Below, one piece after another: positions 14,786 to 22,989 of a stretch of 33,467 nt of DNA (the first letter of the stretch is position 1; each line of letters starts with the position of its first letter). This DNA comes from Verrucomicrobiota bacterium (lineage in GTDB: Bacteria; Verrucomicrobiota; Verrucomicrobiia; Chthoniobacterales; UBA10450): the NCBI GenBank assembly GCA_003221295.1, contig QHRA01000180.1, forward strand, positions 1 to 33,467, given 5' to 3'. The notes under the pieces are model-generated. The model was not told the DNA's origin, searched no databases, and saw only the letters and a program-made list of their open reading frames with translations. Position numbers and translations under genes: made by a program.

Positions 14786-16348
14786 ATGATGAGCCGATCC
14801 AGAGCAGGGTTTAGTGGTTTCTTGGCGGGGCTCGTTGCCGGAATTGCGATGAGCTTTGCCATGCTTCTGCTGGCATGGGTCTTTCAAATCGCGACTCCCT
14901 TGGTGATTCTGGGCGATCGCCTCAGTGTTTTCATTTCGCCGAAACCGTTCTTTTGGATCATGGGCCGAGTCGGCGGCTACAACCATTTGAAACAGCTCGG
15001 CGTCGGCTCCTCCATGCTCGGACAAATTCTGGTCGGCGCGATTGGTGGCATGGTTTACGGGATAATCCGTCGCAAACGGCAGCAGCACTTTGGGTATCGC
15101 TGGACCTTTCTCATTTTCGTAGCGCTGCCGTTAGTGGTCAGCGCCATTCTGCTCTGGCCGGTGCTCGGGACGCATTACGGGGGAATGCCAATCGATGCGG
15201 CGCGTTTAATCAGTCTGCTCGGACTGGCGATTTCGTTTCTCCTCTTCGAGCGCGTTCTTGTGCTTGGTTTCGATTTTCTAACGAGTCGTGGACATGAGGA
15301 GACGGCGGCATCTCCCGAATTTTCGCCGCACCTAGGCCGGCGCGCTTTTTTGTTAGGGATGCTCGGTCTTCTTTTTGCTGGCGGAGGCGCCGCCATCGCG
15401 CGCAAGCTTTTTCGCATCGCGACTTTCAGCTACGACGGCACGCAGTACAAAGGCTCGGACGTCCAGGCGATTACCCCGAACAATCAGTTTTATTGCGTGA
15501 CTAAGAACGTAGTCGATCCGCGGGTGGACGGAGGCCTCTGGCATCTCGAAGTGACCGGCCTGGTGCGCCATCCGCACACCTACCGGCTTCTGGATTTCAA
15601 GAGCATGGAGATGATCGATCAGGAAACGACCTTGATGTGCATCAGCAACGGACTCGATGCCGGCTTGATGAGTAACGCGGTTTGGCGCGGGATTCCGATG
15701 GCGGATTTGTTGGAAGCAGCCTCTCCGCTTCCCGGCGCGGACAGAGTGCGGCTGCACGGCGTCGACAATTACACCGACACCGTTCCATTCCAGAAAGCGA
15801 TGACCCCGACCACGCTAATTGCCTTCAAGATGAATGGAGCGGAGCTGCCGGATCGACATGGGTTTCCCGCGCGGGCCATCGTGCCTGGTTATTTTGGTGA
15901 GAAACATGTGAAATGGCTCACTCGCATCGAAGTAACAAAGGCGGATGCGAAAGGTTTTTACGAGACACAAGGCTGGGGTCCGAATTTCATTGTTCCGACG
16001 CGGTCTCGTATCGACATTCCTTATAACGAGTCGTGGATTAAGATCGCTGATGCGGCGAAGAGCGTCCTGGTCAAAGGCGTCGCTTTCGGCGGCGATCGTG
16101 GAATTTCCCGGGTGGAATTCAGTTCGCACGACGGGGAGAGCTGGGATGAGGCGAAGGTCGATTATCCCGGCACGAAATTAACCTGGGCGCTCTGGAGTTT
16201 TAATTGGGAGCCCGACGGTGTTGACGATTACACCCTGGTGGTGCGTGCGACCGATGGCGAGGGCAAAGTGCAGGAATTCGAAGAAGATCGTGCGTTCACT
16301 TCCGGGATCACCGGTTTTCACAAGGTGATCGTGCACATTTTTGCTTAA
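14786..16348 (+). CDS. Membrane-anchored molybdopterin-dependent oxidoreductase (sulfite-oxidase fold)
   Basis: A 520-residue protein. Residues 1-165 hold about four membrane segments (near 10-42, 76-94, 104-127 and 140-163). Then comes L-G-R-R-A-F-L-L followed by a hydrophobic stretch at 188-205, a twin-arginine-like motif placed internally. From ~230 the sulfite-oxidase/YedY-type Moco domain begins (L-E-V-T-G-L-V), with T-L-M-C-I-S-N at 282-288; C285 is the expected molybdenum ligand. L-H-G-V-D-N-Y-T-D-T follows, and a C-terminal Ig-like domain starts near 425. The Moco domain is predicted to be outside the cytoplasm. Substrate is unknown. The ATG at 14789 is an equally good start. Confidence 0.88.
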   Translation: MMSRSRAGFSGFLAGLVAGIAMSFAMLLLAWVFQIATPLVILGDRLSVFISPKPFFWIMGRVGGYNHLKQLGVGSSMLGQILVGAIGGMVYGIIRRKRQQHFGYRWTFLIFVALPLVVSAILLWPVLGTHYGGMPIDAARLISLLGLAISFLLFERVLVLGFDFLTSRGHEETAASPEFSPHLGRRAFLLGMLGLLFAGGGAAIARKLFRIATFSYDGTQYKGSDVQAITPNNQFYCVTKNVVDPRVDGGLWHLEVTGLVRHPHTYRLLDFKSMEMIDQETTLMCISNGLDAGLMSNAVWRGIPMADLLEAASPLPGADRVRLHGVDNYTDTVPFQKAMTPTTLIAFKMNGAELPDRHGFPARAIVPGYFGEKHVKWLTRIEVTKADAKGFYETQGWGPNFIVPTRSRIDIPYNESWIKIADAAKSVLVKGVAFGGDRGISRVEFSSHDGESWDEAKVDYPGTKLTWALWSFNWEPDGVDDYTLVVRATDGEGKVQEFEEDRAFTSGITGFHKVIVHIFA

Positions 16349-16353
16349 AACGT

Positions 16354-16402
16354 TGTAGCCGGCATCGGTGATGCCGGCCCGCGGACAGCGACCGCGGCTA
16401 CA
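16354..16402. repeat. Cruciform-like repeat: outer stem with two inner hairpins
   Basis: Outer arms tgtagccg (16354-16361) and cggctaca (16395-16402) pair. Inside, gccggcatc and gatgccggc form a hairpin with a 3-base loop, and ccgcgg repeats around a 7-base loop. It starts five bases after the oxidoreductase stop. Its right end recurs near 28398-28411. An open frame of the next gene extends into it, which argues against the ATG at 16368 as a start. Confidence 0.7.
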
Positions 16403-16433
16403 ATTCGCTCGGAGTGACAGCGCGTGTTTATTA

Positions 16434-16450
16434 GGAGACTGTTTGTCTCC
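16434..16450 (+). promoter_or_regulatory. Hairpin just upstream of the carboxylate-amine ligase start
   Basis: ggagac (16434-16439) and gtctcc (16445-16450) pair around a tgttt loop. The left arm contains a purine-rich agga that could serve as ribosome site, but it is ~20 bases from the ATG at 16458, further than normal. It may be a repeat remnant or a weak control element. Confidence 0.3.
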
Positions 16451-16457
16451 ACATCAA

Positions 16458-17606
16458 ATGAGCGCCAAAGATCACGTCTTCACCTTGGGTATCGAGGAGG
16501 AATTTGCCATCGTCGATCCCGAGTCCCGGGAATTGCGCTCGCACATTCACGAAATTCTCGAAGACGGCAAAGTTACGCTTAAGGAGCAGATCAAGCCGGA
16601 AATGCATCAGTCGGTGGTCGAGCTAGGCACGGAAATTTGCCGCGACATCGACGATGCCCGGATGCATGTGACCGAGCTGCGCAGTCGTCTGGCCGCGTTG
16701 GCCGCGCGCAGCAAACTCAAGATTGCGTCGGTTGGCACGCATCCTTTTTCACATTGGCGCGACCAACTCATCACTCAGGGCGAGCGTTATCAAGAAATTG
16801 TCCGCGACATGCAACTGCTGGCCCGGGCTAATCTCATCTTCGGTTTGCATGTGCATGTGGGAATTCCGGATCGCGAAACTGCCATCCATGTCATGAATCA
16901 GGCGCGCTATTTCCTGCCGCACATTTACGCGCTGTCGGCTAACTCGCCATTCTGGGTGGGACACGACACCGGATTGAAAGGTTATCGGCTGAAAGTTTTC
17001 GAACGGTTTCCGCGCACTGGCATTCCCGATTCCTTCGAATCGCTTTCTGAGTACACGGACTACTGCAACCTGCTCGTGAAAACGGGTTGCATCGATAACG
17101 CCAAGAAAATTTGGTGGGATATCCGGCTCCATCCTTTTTTCGACACCCTTGAAGTTCGGGTGTGCGACGCGCAATCGCGGGTGGATGATACTCTCGCCAT
17201 CGCGGCGCTTATTCAGGCGTTGATTTCGAAACTACACAAGTTGCTCCGGCAAAATGTCACTTTCCGGATTTACCGGCGCCGTTTACTCGATGAAAATCGC
17301 TGGCGCGCCTCGCGCTATGGGATCGATGGCAAACTCATCGATTTCGGCAAGGAACGGGAAACCGAGACGCGCAGTCTGATTCACGAGTTTATCGAGTTTG
17401 TGGCCGACGAGGTAGCGGAGCTGGGCAGCCGGCGCGAGATGAACCACATCGAGCGAATTTTGCATGAAGGAACCGGCGCGGACCGTCAGCTTGCCGTCTG
17501 GGGACGCACTCACGATATCAAAGCAGTCGTCGATCACATCGTCGCCGAGACTTACGAAGGCTTAAGGGAATTAGATCTGGCGGCAAAAGCGACGGTCGCG
17601 TCTTAA
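16458..17606 (+). CDS. Carboxylate-amine ligase, YbdK/GCS2 family
   Basis: The product is 382 residues from ATG 16458. The frame is open 30 codons further, but that part is repeat DNA. The start F-T-L-G-I-E-E-E-F-A-I-V-D is the classic GCS2 opening with metal-binding glutamates. M-H-Q-S-V-V-E-L-G-T, G-T-H-P-F-S-H-W, G-L-H-V-H-V-G-I and W-W-D-I-R-L-H-P follow in family order. GCS2 enzymes join a carboxylate to an amine using ATP; YbdK itself is a weak glutamate-cysteine ligase. No gshB is in view, so glutathione synthesis should not be assumed. The gene lies alone on the + strand, converging on an SDR gene. Confidence 0.9.
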   Translation: MSAKDHVFTLGIEEEFAIVDPESRELRSHIHEILEDGKVTLKEQIKPEMHQSVVELGTEICRDIDDARMHVTELRSRLAALAARSKLKIASVGTHPFSHWRDQLITQGERYQEIVRDMQLLARANLIFGLHVHVGIPDRETAIHVMNQARYFLPHIYALSANSPFWVGHDTGLKGYRLKVFERFPRTGIPDSFESLSEYTDYCNLLVKTGCIDNAKKIWWDIRLHPFFDTLEVRVCDAQSRVDDTLAIAALIQALISKLHKLLRQNVTFRIYRRRLLDENRWRASRYGIDGKLIDFGKERETETRSLIHEFIEFVADEVAELGSRREMNHIERILHEGTGADRQLAVWGRTHDIKAVVDHIVAETYEGLRELDLAAKATVAS

Positions 17607-17626
17607 TCGGAGCGCCCTAACCGGTC

Positions 17627-17703
17627 ATCCCGAGCGAAGTCGAGGGATCCCGGTGCGGAAGCTTTAAGGTAAGTTGGCGGGCTCCCTCGACTTCGCTCGG
17701 GAT
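17627..17703. repeat. Perfect 21-bp inverted repeat between converging genes (copy 1 of family)
   Basis: Positions 17627-17647 and 17683-17703 are exact reverse complements, beginning atcccgagcg, with a 35-base centre containing ctttaagg. It lies between the converging YbdK-type ligase and SDR genes. Three related copies occur at 18459, 28503 and 29515. The long stem could end transcription in both directions, but there is no T-tract. Confidence 0.85.
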
Positions 17704-17720
17704 GGTGCGAGGCAGCGTTC

Positions 17721-18416
17721 TCACCACGGAATCACTTTGCGGTCTTGCAAAAATTTGCCGGTGAGATTTTGCGGGGGTTCGGCCGCGAGCCATACAATTC
17801 CGTCTGCGCCTTCTTCGACCGAGCGAGTCGCGTTGGCTCCGCCCATATCGGTGCGGACCCAACCCGGACAAACCGAATTCACCGCGAATTTCGGCAGCGC
17901 CGCAGCGAGTTGGGAAGTCACCCCATTCAAAGCCGTTTTTGAAATGCAGTAGACCGGCGACCAACTATCCGCACCATTGTGCAATTGCCCGCCGCTGCTT
18001 GAGACATTGACGATCCGCGGTGCCGATGACTTCGCGAGCATCGGCTGAAAGGCTTGTGCGACCAGTAGAGGTCCGAGTGCGTTGGTCCGCAGCGTCGTCT
18101 CGAATTGTTCCGGCGTTGTTTTCAAGATCGCATCATCGCCCTCAACAATGATGCCGGCGTTATTGACCAAAACGTCGAGATGATCCGTCGCCTTTGCTAA
18201 TTCTGTCGCAGCGTCGCGAATGCTTAGCGGATCGGAAACATCGATCTTCAGAAACTTCGCTCTCGGCCCGATTTTCTGCGCCGCGGTGCGTCCGGCTTTC
18301 TCATTACGCGCGCCGATGAAAACGCGAAAACCTTTCTGCGCCAGTTGGCGCGCAACTTCGAAACCGATCCCTTTATTCGCGCCGGTCACGAGCGCGATTT
18401 TTTCTGACTTCGCCAT
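17721..18416 (-). CDS. Short-chain dehydrogenase/reductase
   Basis: A 231-residue classical SDR from the ATG at 18416; an upstream ATG at 18443 adds nine poorly conserved residues. The cofactor loop T-G-A-N-K-G-I-G is at 11-18 and suits NADP carbonyl-reductase-like members. N-N-A-G-I and V-S-S-S follow, with catalytic Y-C-I-S-K and C-P-G-W-V-R-T-D-M after it. Length and motifs are complete. It likely reduces a carbonyl compound in the cytosol; the substrate is unknown. It is flanked on both sides by copies of the atcccgag repeat family. Confidence 0.88.
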   Translation of the reverse strand: MAKSEKIALVTGANKGIGFEVARQLAQKGFRVFIGARNEKAGRTAAQKIGPRAKFLKIDVSDPLSIRDAATELAKATDHLDVLVNNAGIIVEGDDAILKTTPEQFETTLRTNALGPLLVAQAFQPMLAKSSAPRIVNVSSSGGQLHNGADSWSPVYCISKTALNGVTSQLAAALPKFAVNSVCPGWVRTDMGGANATRSVEEGADGIVWLAAEPPQNLTGKFLQDRKVIPW

Positions 18417-18458
18417 AAGTGTCGAATGTTGCGCGTTGAGCAAGGAGTCGCAATGCTT

Positions 18459-18570
18459 GTCATCCCGAGCAAAACCGCCAGTCCGGCTCGGACCGAGGGA
18501 TCCCTCTGTGTTACTTTAAAGGTTGCGCAACGGGATCCCTCGATCCGGCAGCTGGCGGACTCGGGATGAC
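18459..18570. repeat. atcccgag-family inverted repeat (copy 2), overlapping the nfo 3' end
   Basis: Outer arms gtcatcccgag (18459-18469) and ctcgggatgac (18560-18570) pair. The centre has actttaaagg and two ggatccct blocks shared with the other copies. The nfo stop codon at 18516-18518 lies inside it, so the last ~17 nfo codons are repeat-derived. Confidence 0.8.
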
Positions 18571-19499
18571 GGCGCTGGGGACGCAATCAAGCGCCGCAGC
18601 GTTCTCAAATTCACGACGTCTTCCTTCAATTCTTTGCCCTTCGGTGTCTCCAGTACTTTCGGAATTTTGCGGAGACCCGGTTCGTTCATGATGAAACGAA
18701 ATGCGGCCAGCCCGATGTTGCCTTTCCTGATATGCGCGTGACGATCGACATGTGATCCACGCGCAGCTTTGGAATCGTTCAGGTGAATTGCCGCCAGCCG
18801 ATCGCGACCAATGACGCGATCGAATTCGCGAAAGGTTTTCTTCACTGCAATGTCCGAGCCGAGATCGTAACCGGCGGCAAAAATGTGAGCGGTATCGAGG
18901 CAAACGCAGAGCCGTTCGGGCTCCCGCACCTTGTTAAGGATCTGCGCGATCTGTTCGAAGCGATGGCCGAGGCACGAGCCCTGGCCAGCCGTGGTTTCGA
19001 GCGCGATTTTTGTTTTCAGCTTTGGAACCACCCGCCAGATCGCATCGATCGACCCGGCGATTTTCTCGAGCCCGGCTTCTTCGCCGGCACCGAGATGTGC
19101 GCCGGGATGCATCACGAGAAATGGCAGCTCGAGGTGATCGGCCCGAATCAACTCCTCTGCTAACGCGCGCAGGGAGTTGGCGTGAAATTGCGGATTGGTG
19201 GCGGCGAGATTGATCAAATAATTCGCGTGCGCAAAAACCGAAGCCAATTGCCCGCGCTGCTGGTGATCTAGAAAAGCGCGAATTTCACCGGCCGACAATG
19301 GCCGAGTGAACCATTGCATGTTGTTTTTCACGAAAATTTGCATCGCGGTGCAATTGATCGAGCAAGCGCGCTCGATCGCCAGGTGTGCCCCGCCTGCGAT
19401 GGACATATGGGCACCCAAAAGAATTTCTGATCGTTGATTTTTGATTGCTGATTTTTTGTCGCGCGAAAAATCTATTCGCGGCTGCGACTCTTTCTTCAT
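18516..19499 (-). CDS. nfo: Deoxyribonuclease IV (endonuclease IV)
   Basis: The frame is 327 residues, longer than the usual ~280. The TIM-barrel opening G-A-H-M-S-I-A-G-G (~29-37) is classic. F-V-K-N-N-M-Q-W, V-M-H-P-G-A-H-L-G, A-L-E-T-T-A-G-Q-G, C-L-D-T-A-H-I-F-A-A-G-Y-D, H-L-N-D-S-K and R-H-A-H-I-R-K-G-N-I-G carry the zinc ligands. It cleaves DNA 5' to abasic sites. The ~28-residue N-terminal extension is low in conservation; the only ATG before the core is at 19499. The C-terminal ~17 residues are encoded by a dispersed repeat and are probably dispensable. It follows the AsmA-like gene by 19 bp. Confidence 0.93.
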   Translation of the reverse strand: MKKESQPRIDFSRDKKSAIKNQRSEILLGAHMSIAGGAHLAIERACSINCTAMQIFVKNNMQWFTRPLSAGEIRAFLDHQQRGQLASVFAHANYLINLAATNPQFHANSLRALAEELIRADHLELPFLVMHPGAHLGAGEEAGLEKIAGSIDAIWRVVPKLKTKIALETTAGQGSCLGHRFEQIAQILNKVREPERLCVCLDTAHIFAAGYDLGSDIAVKKTFREFDRVIGRDRLAAIHLNDSKAARGSHVDRHAHIRKGNIGLAAFRFIMNEPGLRKIPKVLETPKGKELKEDVVNLRTLRRLIASPAPSSRVRQLPDRGIPLRNL

Positions 19500-19518
19500 T
19501 CAGCAATCAGCATTCAAA

Positions 19519-21909
19519 TCAGAAAATTTTGGGATGCCAATTCGGCTTTTTCAGGCTGCCTTCGGCTTTGTATTCGAAAAATTTATAGAGCGGAGTGAGA
19601 ACGAAGCCCGCTCCGCTGGCGTCAATGCGCACGTCAAAATCGATTTTGTCATCGAGGAAATGTGCGTTGCCCTGTCCGACCATGCCAAAGGTGCCGCCAT
19701 CGACGTGAAAATCCGAGGTCCGGATAACGCCATCTTTGATTGTGAACGACATGTTCGCTTTCCGCGCCACGCGATAACCCACGCCCGGCATGATCTTGTT
19801 GAGAATGTCCGAAAGCGGGCCAAAGAGCGGGATGGCAAAGACGTCACCATTGCGGACTTCCACCTCGCCTTTGCCGTTCATTGTTCGCGCGTCGCTCCCG
19901 GTCCCCGTCCACTCATAGTGACCGTTCATTAATCCGACCGCGGTTTTGTATTTGAAATAGAGATCGGTCAGCTTTGGAAAATCGACGTGATCGACTGCCA
20001 TTGTCGCCCGGTGGCGTTGATCGTTTTTTGCGAGAGAAATATCTGCCCCGCCCCGCACTGTGCCCGAAAAAATCCCGCCGTTTAATTCGGAGATTTGCAG
20101 CCGATCATCGGTCAGGAGCAACTTCGCGCTGATGCGGTCGAATGGCAGCGTTTTGTCCAGAAAAACGTAATCCATCCCGCCCGATGAATCGACATTGATT
20201 TCGAGGCGCGTGTTTTTGCCGCCGCGAAATTGATAGACACCGCTGGTGGTAATGGTAGGCGGCTTTTGAAATTTGTAGGGTGAAACGACCTTCAGCAATT
20301 TCGGATCAATCCAGGAAATTGCTTCCGTCGGTCGCAAACCCGAAATGACGTTCGATAGGCGCGTCTCGTGATGCGCGAAATCGTAGACAAATGTGCCGGT
20401 GGCGATGCCCTCGTCCCGTGCCACTCGAAAATTCTCGTAGGTGACCGCGCCATCCCCGAAATGAACGTTGGCCGAGGCGCTATTGAAACCAATGGTGCGA
20501 AAACGACCGCGCTCCAGTTGCAAAGTGCCATCCCCTTTCCACGTCGCGGCAGCAGCGCTCGGCCCGCGGATCCTCAGATGGACATTAGAAGCATGCGGCC
20601 AATCCCAATCGTTCATGAATTCGCGCATGTCGGCCGGCGCGAGAGAACGGAGCGCGTTGGCGTCAATGGTACTGGCGAGATCGATCCGAAAATCATTCGG
20701 CGCATCGAGCAATCGCCCCACTAACTCGCCGCTTTGATGCCGCACATGAATATCGCGCACCATTGTGCGCTCGCCATCCCAGGAAAATTCGGCATTCGCG
20801 CTCAGAAATGGAATTCCCTTGAAAGCGAACCGATCCAGCACGGCGTGGCCGATGGCCTGCCAGCGCGGTTGGCCTTCGCCCAATTTCGCCGTTCCCGAAA
20901 CTTCGAAGTGCGGTGGCGCCAGAAAAGTTATATCGGAAACGAGGCGCGAGAGCCCGAAGCTTTCAAGTAGCGCGCGCAGATTCAGACTGCTGCGCGCCTG
21001 AAACTGAAGCTCATCCGCCGGTCGTCGCCAAATTGCGCTGGCGCTAAATCCGCCCAGGGCATCCCGCAATTCGCATTGCCCGAGGCTCAAGGTTTGATCG
21101 GCGAACTCGCCTGTCATCGTCAATTTTTGGGCCTGATAATTGCCGCGCTGCCAGGGTCCGGTCTGCAAGGTCCCTTCCACTCGTGCATTCTCCAGTTGCG
21201 CGACATCGCCACTGAATTTGATCTGCAAATGCGGGCGTTCGGAGAATTTGAACTGGTTCAGCTCGCTCACCAGTCGCTGCAAGATCACGAGTCGCGTCTG
21301 CCATTCCTCCGGGGTTACTTCCTTCGACGGTTTGTAATCGTTGCGCTTGATCAGCTGTCCGGTCGCCGAAATGCGAACGTCGCAAAAGATTCCGTCTGCC
21401 TGGCTTACATAAATTTGTTCCGGCGGAAAATAAATGTGGGCGTGCAAACTTTTGATTTGGGCATGCGGTGATTTCGGATCTGCTCCTTCGGGCAAGGGCA
21501 ATGTGACCTGGGCATCCCGAATATCGATTGCATTCAAGAAGGGCTGGTGCTGCAGCAATGCTGCATAATTCACGTCTAACGAAATGCGACTGATCTCCGC
21601 GATGGTGTTCTCGTGATTTTTGTAATCGAAAATGCGAACATCCTTCGCGACCAGGCCGCGAAAGGGATCGAGGGTCAGCCGGCGGACAGAAGCTTCCACG
21701 CCGTGTTTGTGCAACTCCTCAACCACGATTCCGCGCCATTTTCGCCCGAATCCTTTCCTGGCCAGATACCAGCCGCCGCCGGCCATGGCTCCTAGTGCCA
21801 GAACAACCAGAAACCGCCCCGTGCTGACGAGAAAACGTCGCGCAAAAGTACGCGATCGATCCGTGGCGGAAGCGAAAGCTTCTTGTGGCGGTTCGAGAAT
21901 GGCTGGCAT
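19519..21909 (-). CDS. AsmA-like / YhdP-TamB-related envelope protein
   Basis: A 796-residue protein with a cytoplasmic N-terminus, one signal-anchor helix (~28-50), and a long periplasmic region of beta-rich repeats such as I-S-L-D-V-N-Y, H-F-x-V-S-G-T-A-K-L and T-T-S-G-V-Y-Q-F. The C-terminal ~150 residues (G-H-Y-E-W-T-G-T-G, M-N-G-K-G-E-V-E-V-R-N-G, P-L-F-G-P-L-S-D-I-L-N) match the AsmA C-terminal domain. Relatives form lipid-conducting bridges between inner and outer membrane or affect outer-membrane assembly. Presence implies a diderm envelope. nfo follows on the same strand; a DUF420 gene diverges upstream across an inverted repeat. Confidence 0.78.
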   Translation of the reverse strand: MPAILEPPQEAFASATDRSRTFARRFLVSTGRFLVVLALGAMAGGGWYLARKGFGRKWRGIVVEELHKHGVEASVRRLTLDPFRGLVAKDVRIFDYKNHENTIAEISRISLDVNYAALLQHQPFLNAIDIRDAQVTLPLPEGADPKSPHAQIKSLHAHIYFPPEQIYVSQADGIFCDVRISATGQLIKRNDYKPSKEVTPEEWQTRLVILQRLVSELNQFKFSERPHLQIKFSGDVAQLENARVEGTLQTGPWQRGNYQAQKLTMTGEFADQTLSLGQCELRDALGGFSASAIWRRPADELQFQARSSLNLRALLESFGLSRLVSDITFLAPPHFEVSGTAKLGEGQPRWQAIGHAVLDRFAFKGIPFLSANAEFSWDGERTMVRDIHVRHQSGELVGRLLDAPNDFRIDLASTIDANALRSLAPADMREFMNDWDWPHASNVHLRIRGPSAAAATWKGDGTLQLERGRFRTIGFNSASANVHFGDGAVTYENFRVARDEGIATGTFVYDFAHHETRLSNVISGLRPTEAISWIDPKLLKVVSPYKFQKPPTITTSGVYQFRGGKNTRLEINVDSSGGMDYVFLDKTLPFDRISAKLLLTDDRLQISELNGGIFSGTVRGGADISLAKNDQRHRATMAVDHVDFPKLTDLYFKYKTAVGLMNGHYEWTGTGSDARTMNGKGEVEVRNGDVFAIPLFGPLSDILNKIMPGVGYRVARKANMSFTIKDGVIRTSDFHVDGGTFGMVGQGNAHFLDDKIDFDVRIDASGAGFVLTPLYKFFEYKAEGSLKKPNWHPKIF

Positions 21910-21913
21910 GACG

Positions 21914-21986
21914 CGTTGAAGCGTTGAATGGTTGGAGGGTTGAAGGGATTGTCGATGTAACGCTTTAACTCTTCAACGCTTCAACG
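21914..21986. repeat. 15-bp inverted repeat in the divergent gap between AsmA-like and DUF420 genes
   Basis: cgttgaagcgttgaa at 21914-21928 and its exact complement at 21972-21986 flank a 43-base spacer with further ttgaag copies. It fills the whole 76-bp divergent gap and touches the GTG start of the DUF420 gene. It may be a repeat that also holds promoter or operator function for both genes. Confidence 0.75.
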
Positions 21987-22432
21987 TGATTTCCATCTCC
22001 GATTTACCGGCAATCAACGCTACGCTCAATTTTGTCAGCACCATTTTCATCTCTGCCGGCTGGTATTTCATCCGGCGCAATTTCTGGCAACGCCACGTCG
22101 TCTGCATGATCACGGCGGTCATTTCCTCCACCTTTTTTCTCGTCGGCTACATCACTTATCACATCCACGTCGGCGAAAAATCCTCCGGCTTTCGCGGCTG
22201 GCTGGCGGCGATCTATTTTCCAATGCTGGCCAGCCATGTTTTGCTCGCCTTTGTCACCCTCCCGCTCGTCATTCTCACCCTGGTGCCGGTCTTCCAGCGT
22301 CGCTGGGACAAACATCGCCGGATCGCAAAATGGACCATGCCGATATGGCTTTACGTTTCTGTCACCGGCGTGCTCGTTTACCTAATGCTTTATCAATGGT
22401 TTCCGCCGGCCAGTCTTGCACAGCCCCGCTGA
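21986..22432 (+). CDS. DUF420 family membrane protein
   Basis: A 148-residue protein with four predicted membrane segments (about 12-30, 40-58, 78-100 and 120-140). It starts at GTG 21986 with I-S-D-L-P-A-I-N-A-T-L-N, the usual DUF420 opening, followed by R-R-N-F-W-Q-R-H, H-V-G-E-K-S-S-G-F and R-W-D-K-H-R-R-I-A-K-W-T-M-P-I-W-L-Y. The conserved histidines and the frequent link of DUF420 genes with cytochrome oxidase assembly suggest a role near haem-copper oxidases, but no oxidase gene is in the window. Start choice is uncertain because the GTG lies in a repeat. Confidence 0.82.
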   Translation: MISISDLPAINATLNFVSTIFISAGWYFIRRNFWQRHVVCMITAVISSTFFLVGYITYHIHVGEKSSGFRGWLAAIYFPMLASHVLLAFVTLPLVILTLVPVFQRRWDKHRRIAKWTMPIWLYVSVTGVLVYLMLYQWFPPASLAQPR

Positions 22433-22473
22433 ATGTTGTTTGCTCAGGACGCGGCCAGGCCGCTTCCAAAACC

Positions 22474-22926
22474 ATGGTCACGATCGCAACCTTCAACGAG
22501 CAATCGAAAGCCAAACATCTGCGCGACCGGCTGGGACAAGCAGGGATCGGTGCCGACATTATCGGCGACAGCCATCTGCAACGAGTCGCTTTCATGGCAA
22601 AGCCGCGGGCCAACGTGAAAGTGAAGGTGCACGAAGATGATTTCGGGAAAGCGCACCAATTGATGCGGGAATGGGAAGTCTCCGATCCCGACGTCGGAGC
22701 GGCGCTGCGTTGCCCACAATGCGAATCTTCCAATATCGAATATCCGCAGATGACCCGGAAATTTCTCACCCCGGCGATCGCGAGCATTCTCTTTGCTCTT
22801 AAGATTTTTCCGAAAGGATTTTATTGTCACAATTGCCACTTTACCTGGACGAACGAGCCCGAAGGACAGATTTCGCGCCTCTGGCATATGATTTTCCCGG
22901 GGACCAACCCGTACCGAGAAGAGTAA
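22474..22926 (+). CDS. DUF2007-like domain protein with C-terminal zinc ribbon
   Basis: The product is 150 residues from ATG 22474; the frame is open 48 codons further but overlaps the DUF420 gene and lacks family character there. Residues 1-70 (V-T-I-A-T-F-N-E-Q-S-K-A-K-H-L-R-D-R-L, V-K-V-H-E-D-D-F-G-K-A) look like the DUF2007 ferredoxin-like fold, found in putative signal-transducing proteins. Then L-R-C-P-Q-C-E-S-S and F-Y-C-H-N-C-H-F make a C-x2-C...C-x2-C zinc ribbon, with a short hydrophobic stretch between the pairs (~104-115). No function is established. Confidence 0.65.
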   Translation: MVTIATFNEQSKAKHLRDRLGQAGIGADIIGDSHLQRVAFMAKPRANVKVKVHEDDFGKAHQLMREWEVSDPDVGAALRCPQCESSNIEYPQMTRKFLTPAIASILFALKIFPKGFYCHNCHFTWTNEPEGQISRLWHMIFPGTNPYREE

Positions 22927-22989
22927 CTGCGGCAGGACGCGACCTGCATGGAATCGCGATGATCTGATGAGGCTGGCAATTGCGTTTGC

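Noticed and set aside
16368-16457. Upstream extension of the YbdK-type ligase
   Set aside because: The 30 extra codons lie in a cruciform repeat and hairpin; family homology begins right at the ATG 16458.
17627-17703. Insertion sequence or CRISPR repeat
   Set aside because: There is no transposase and no regular spacer arrangement; it is a short dispersed inverted repeat.
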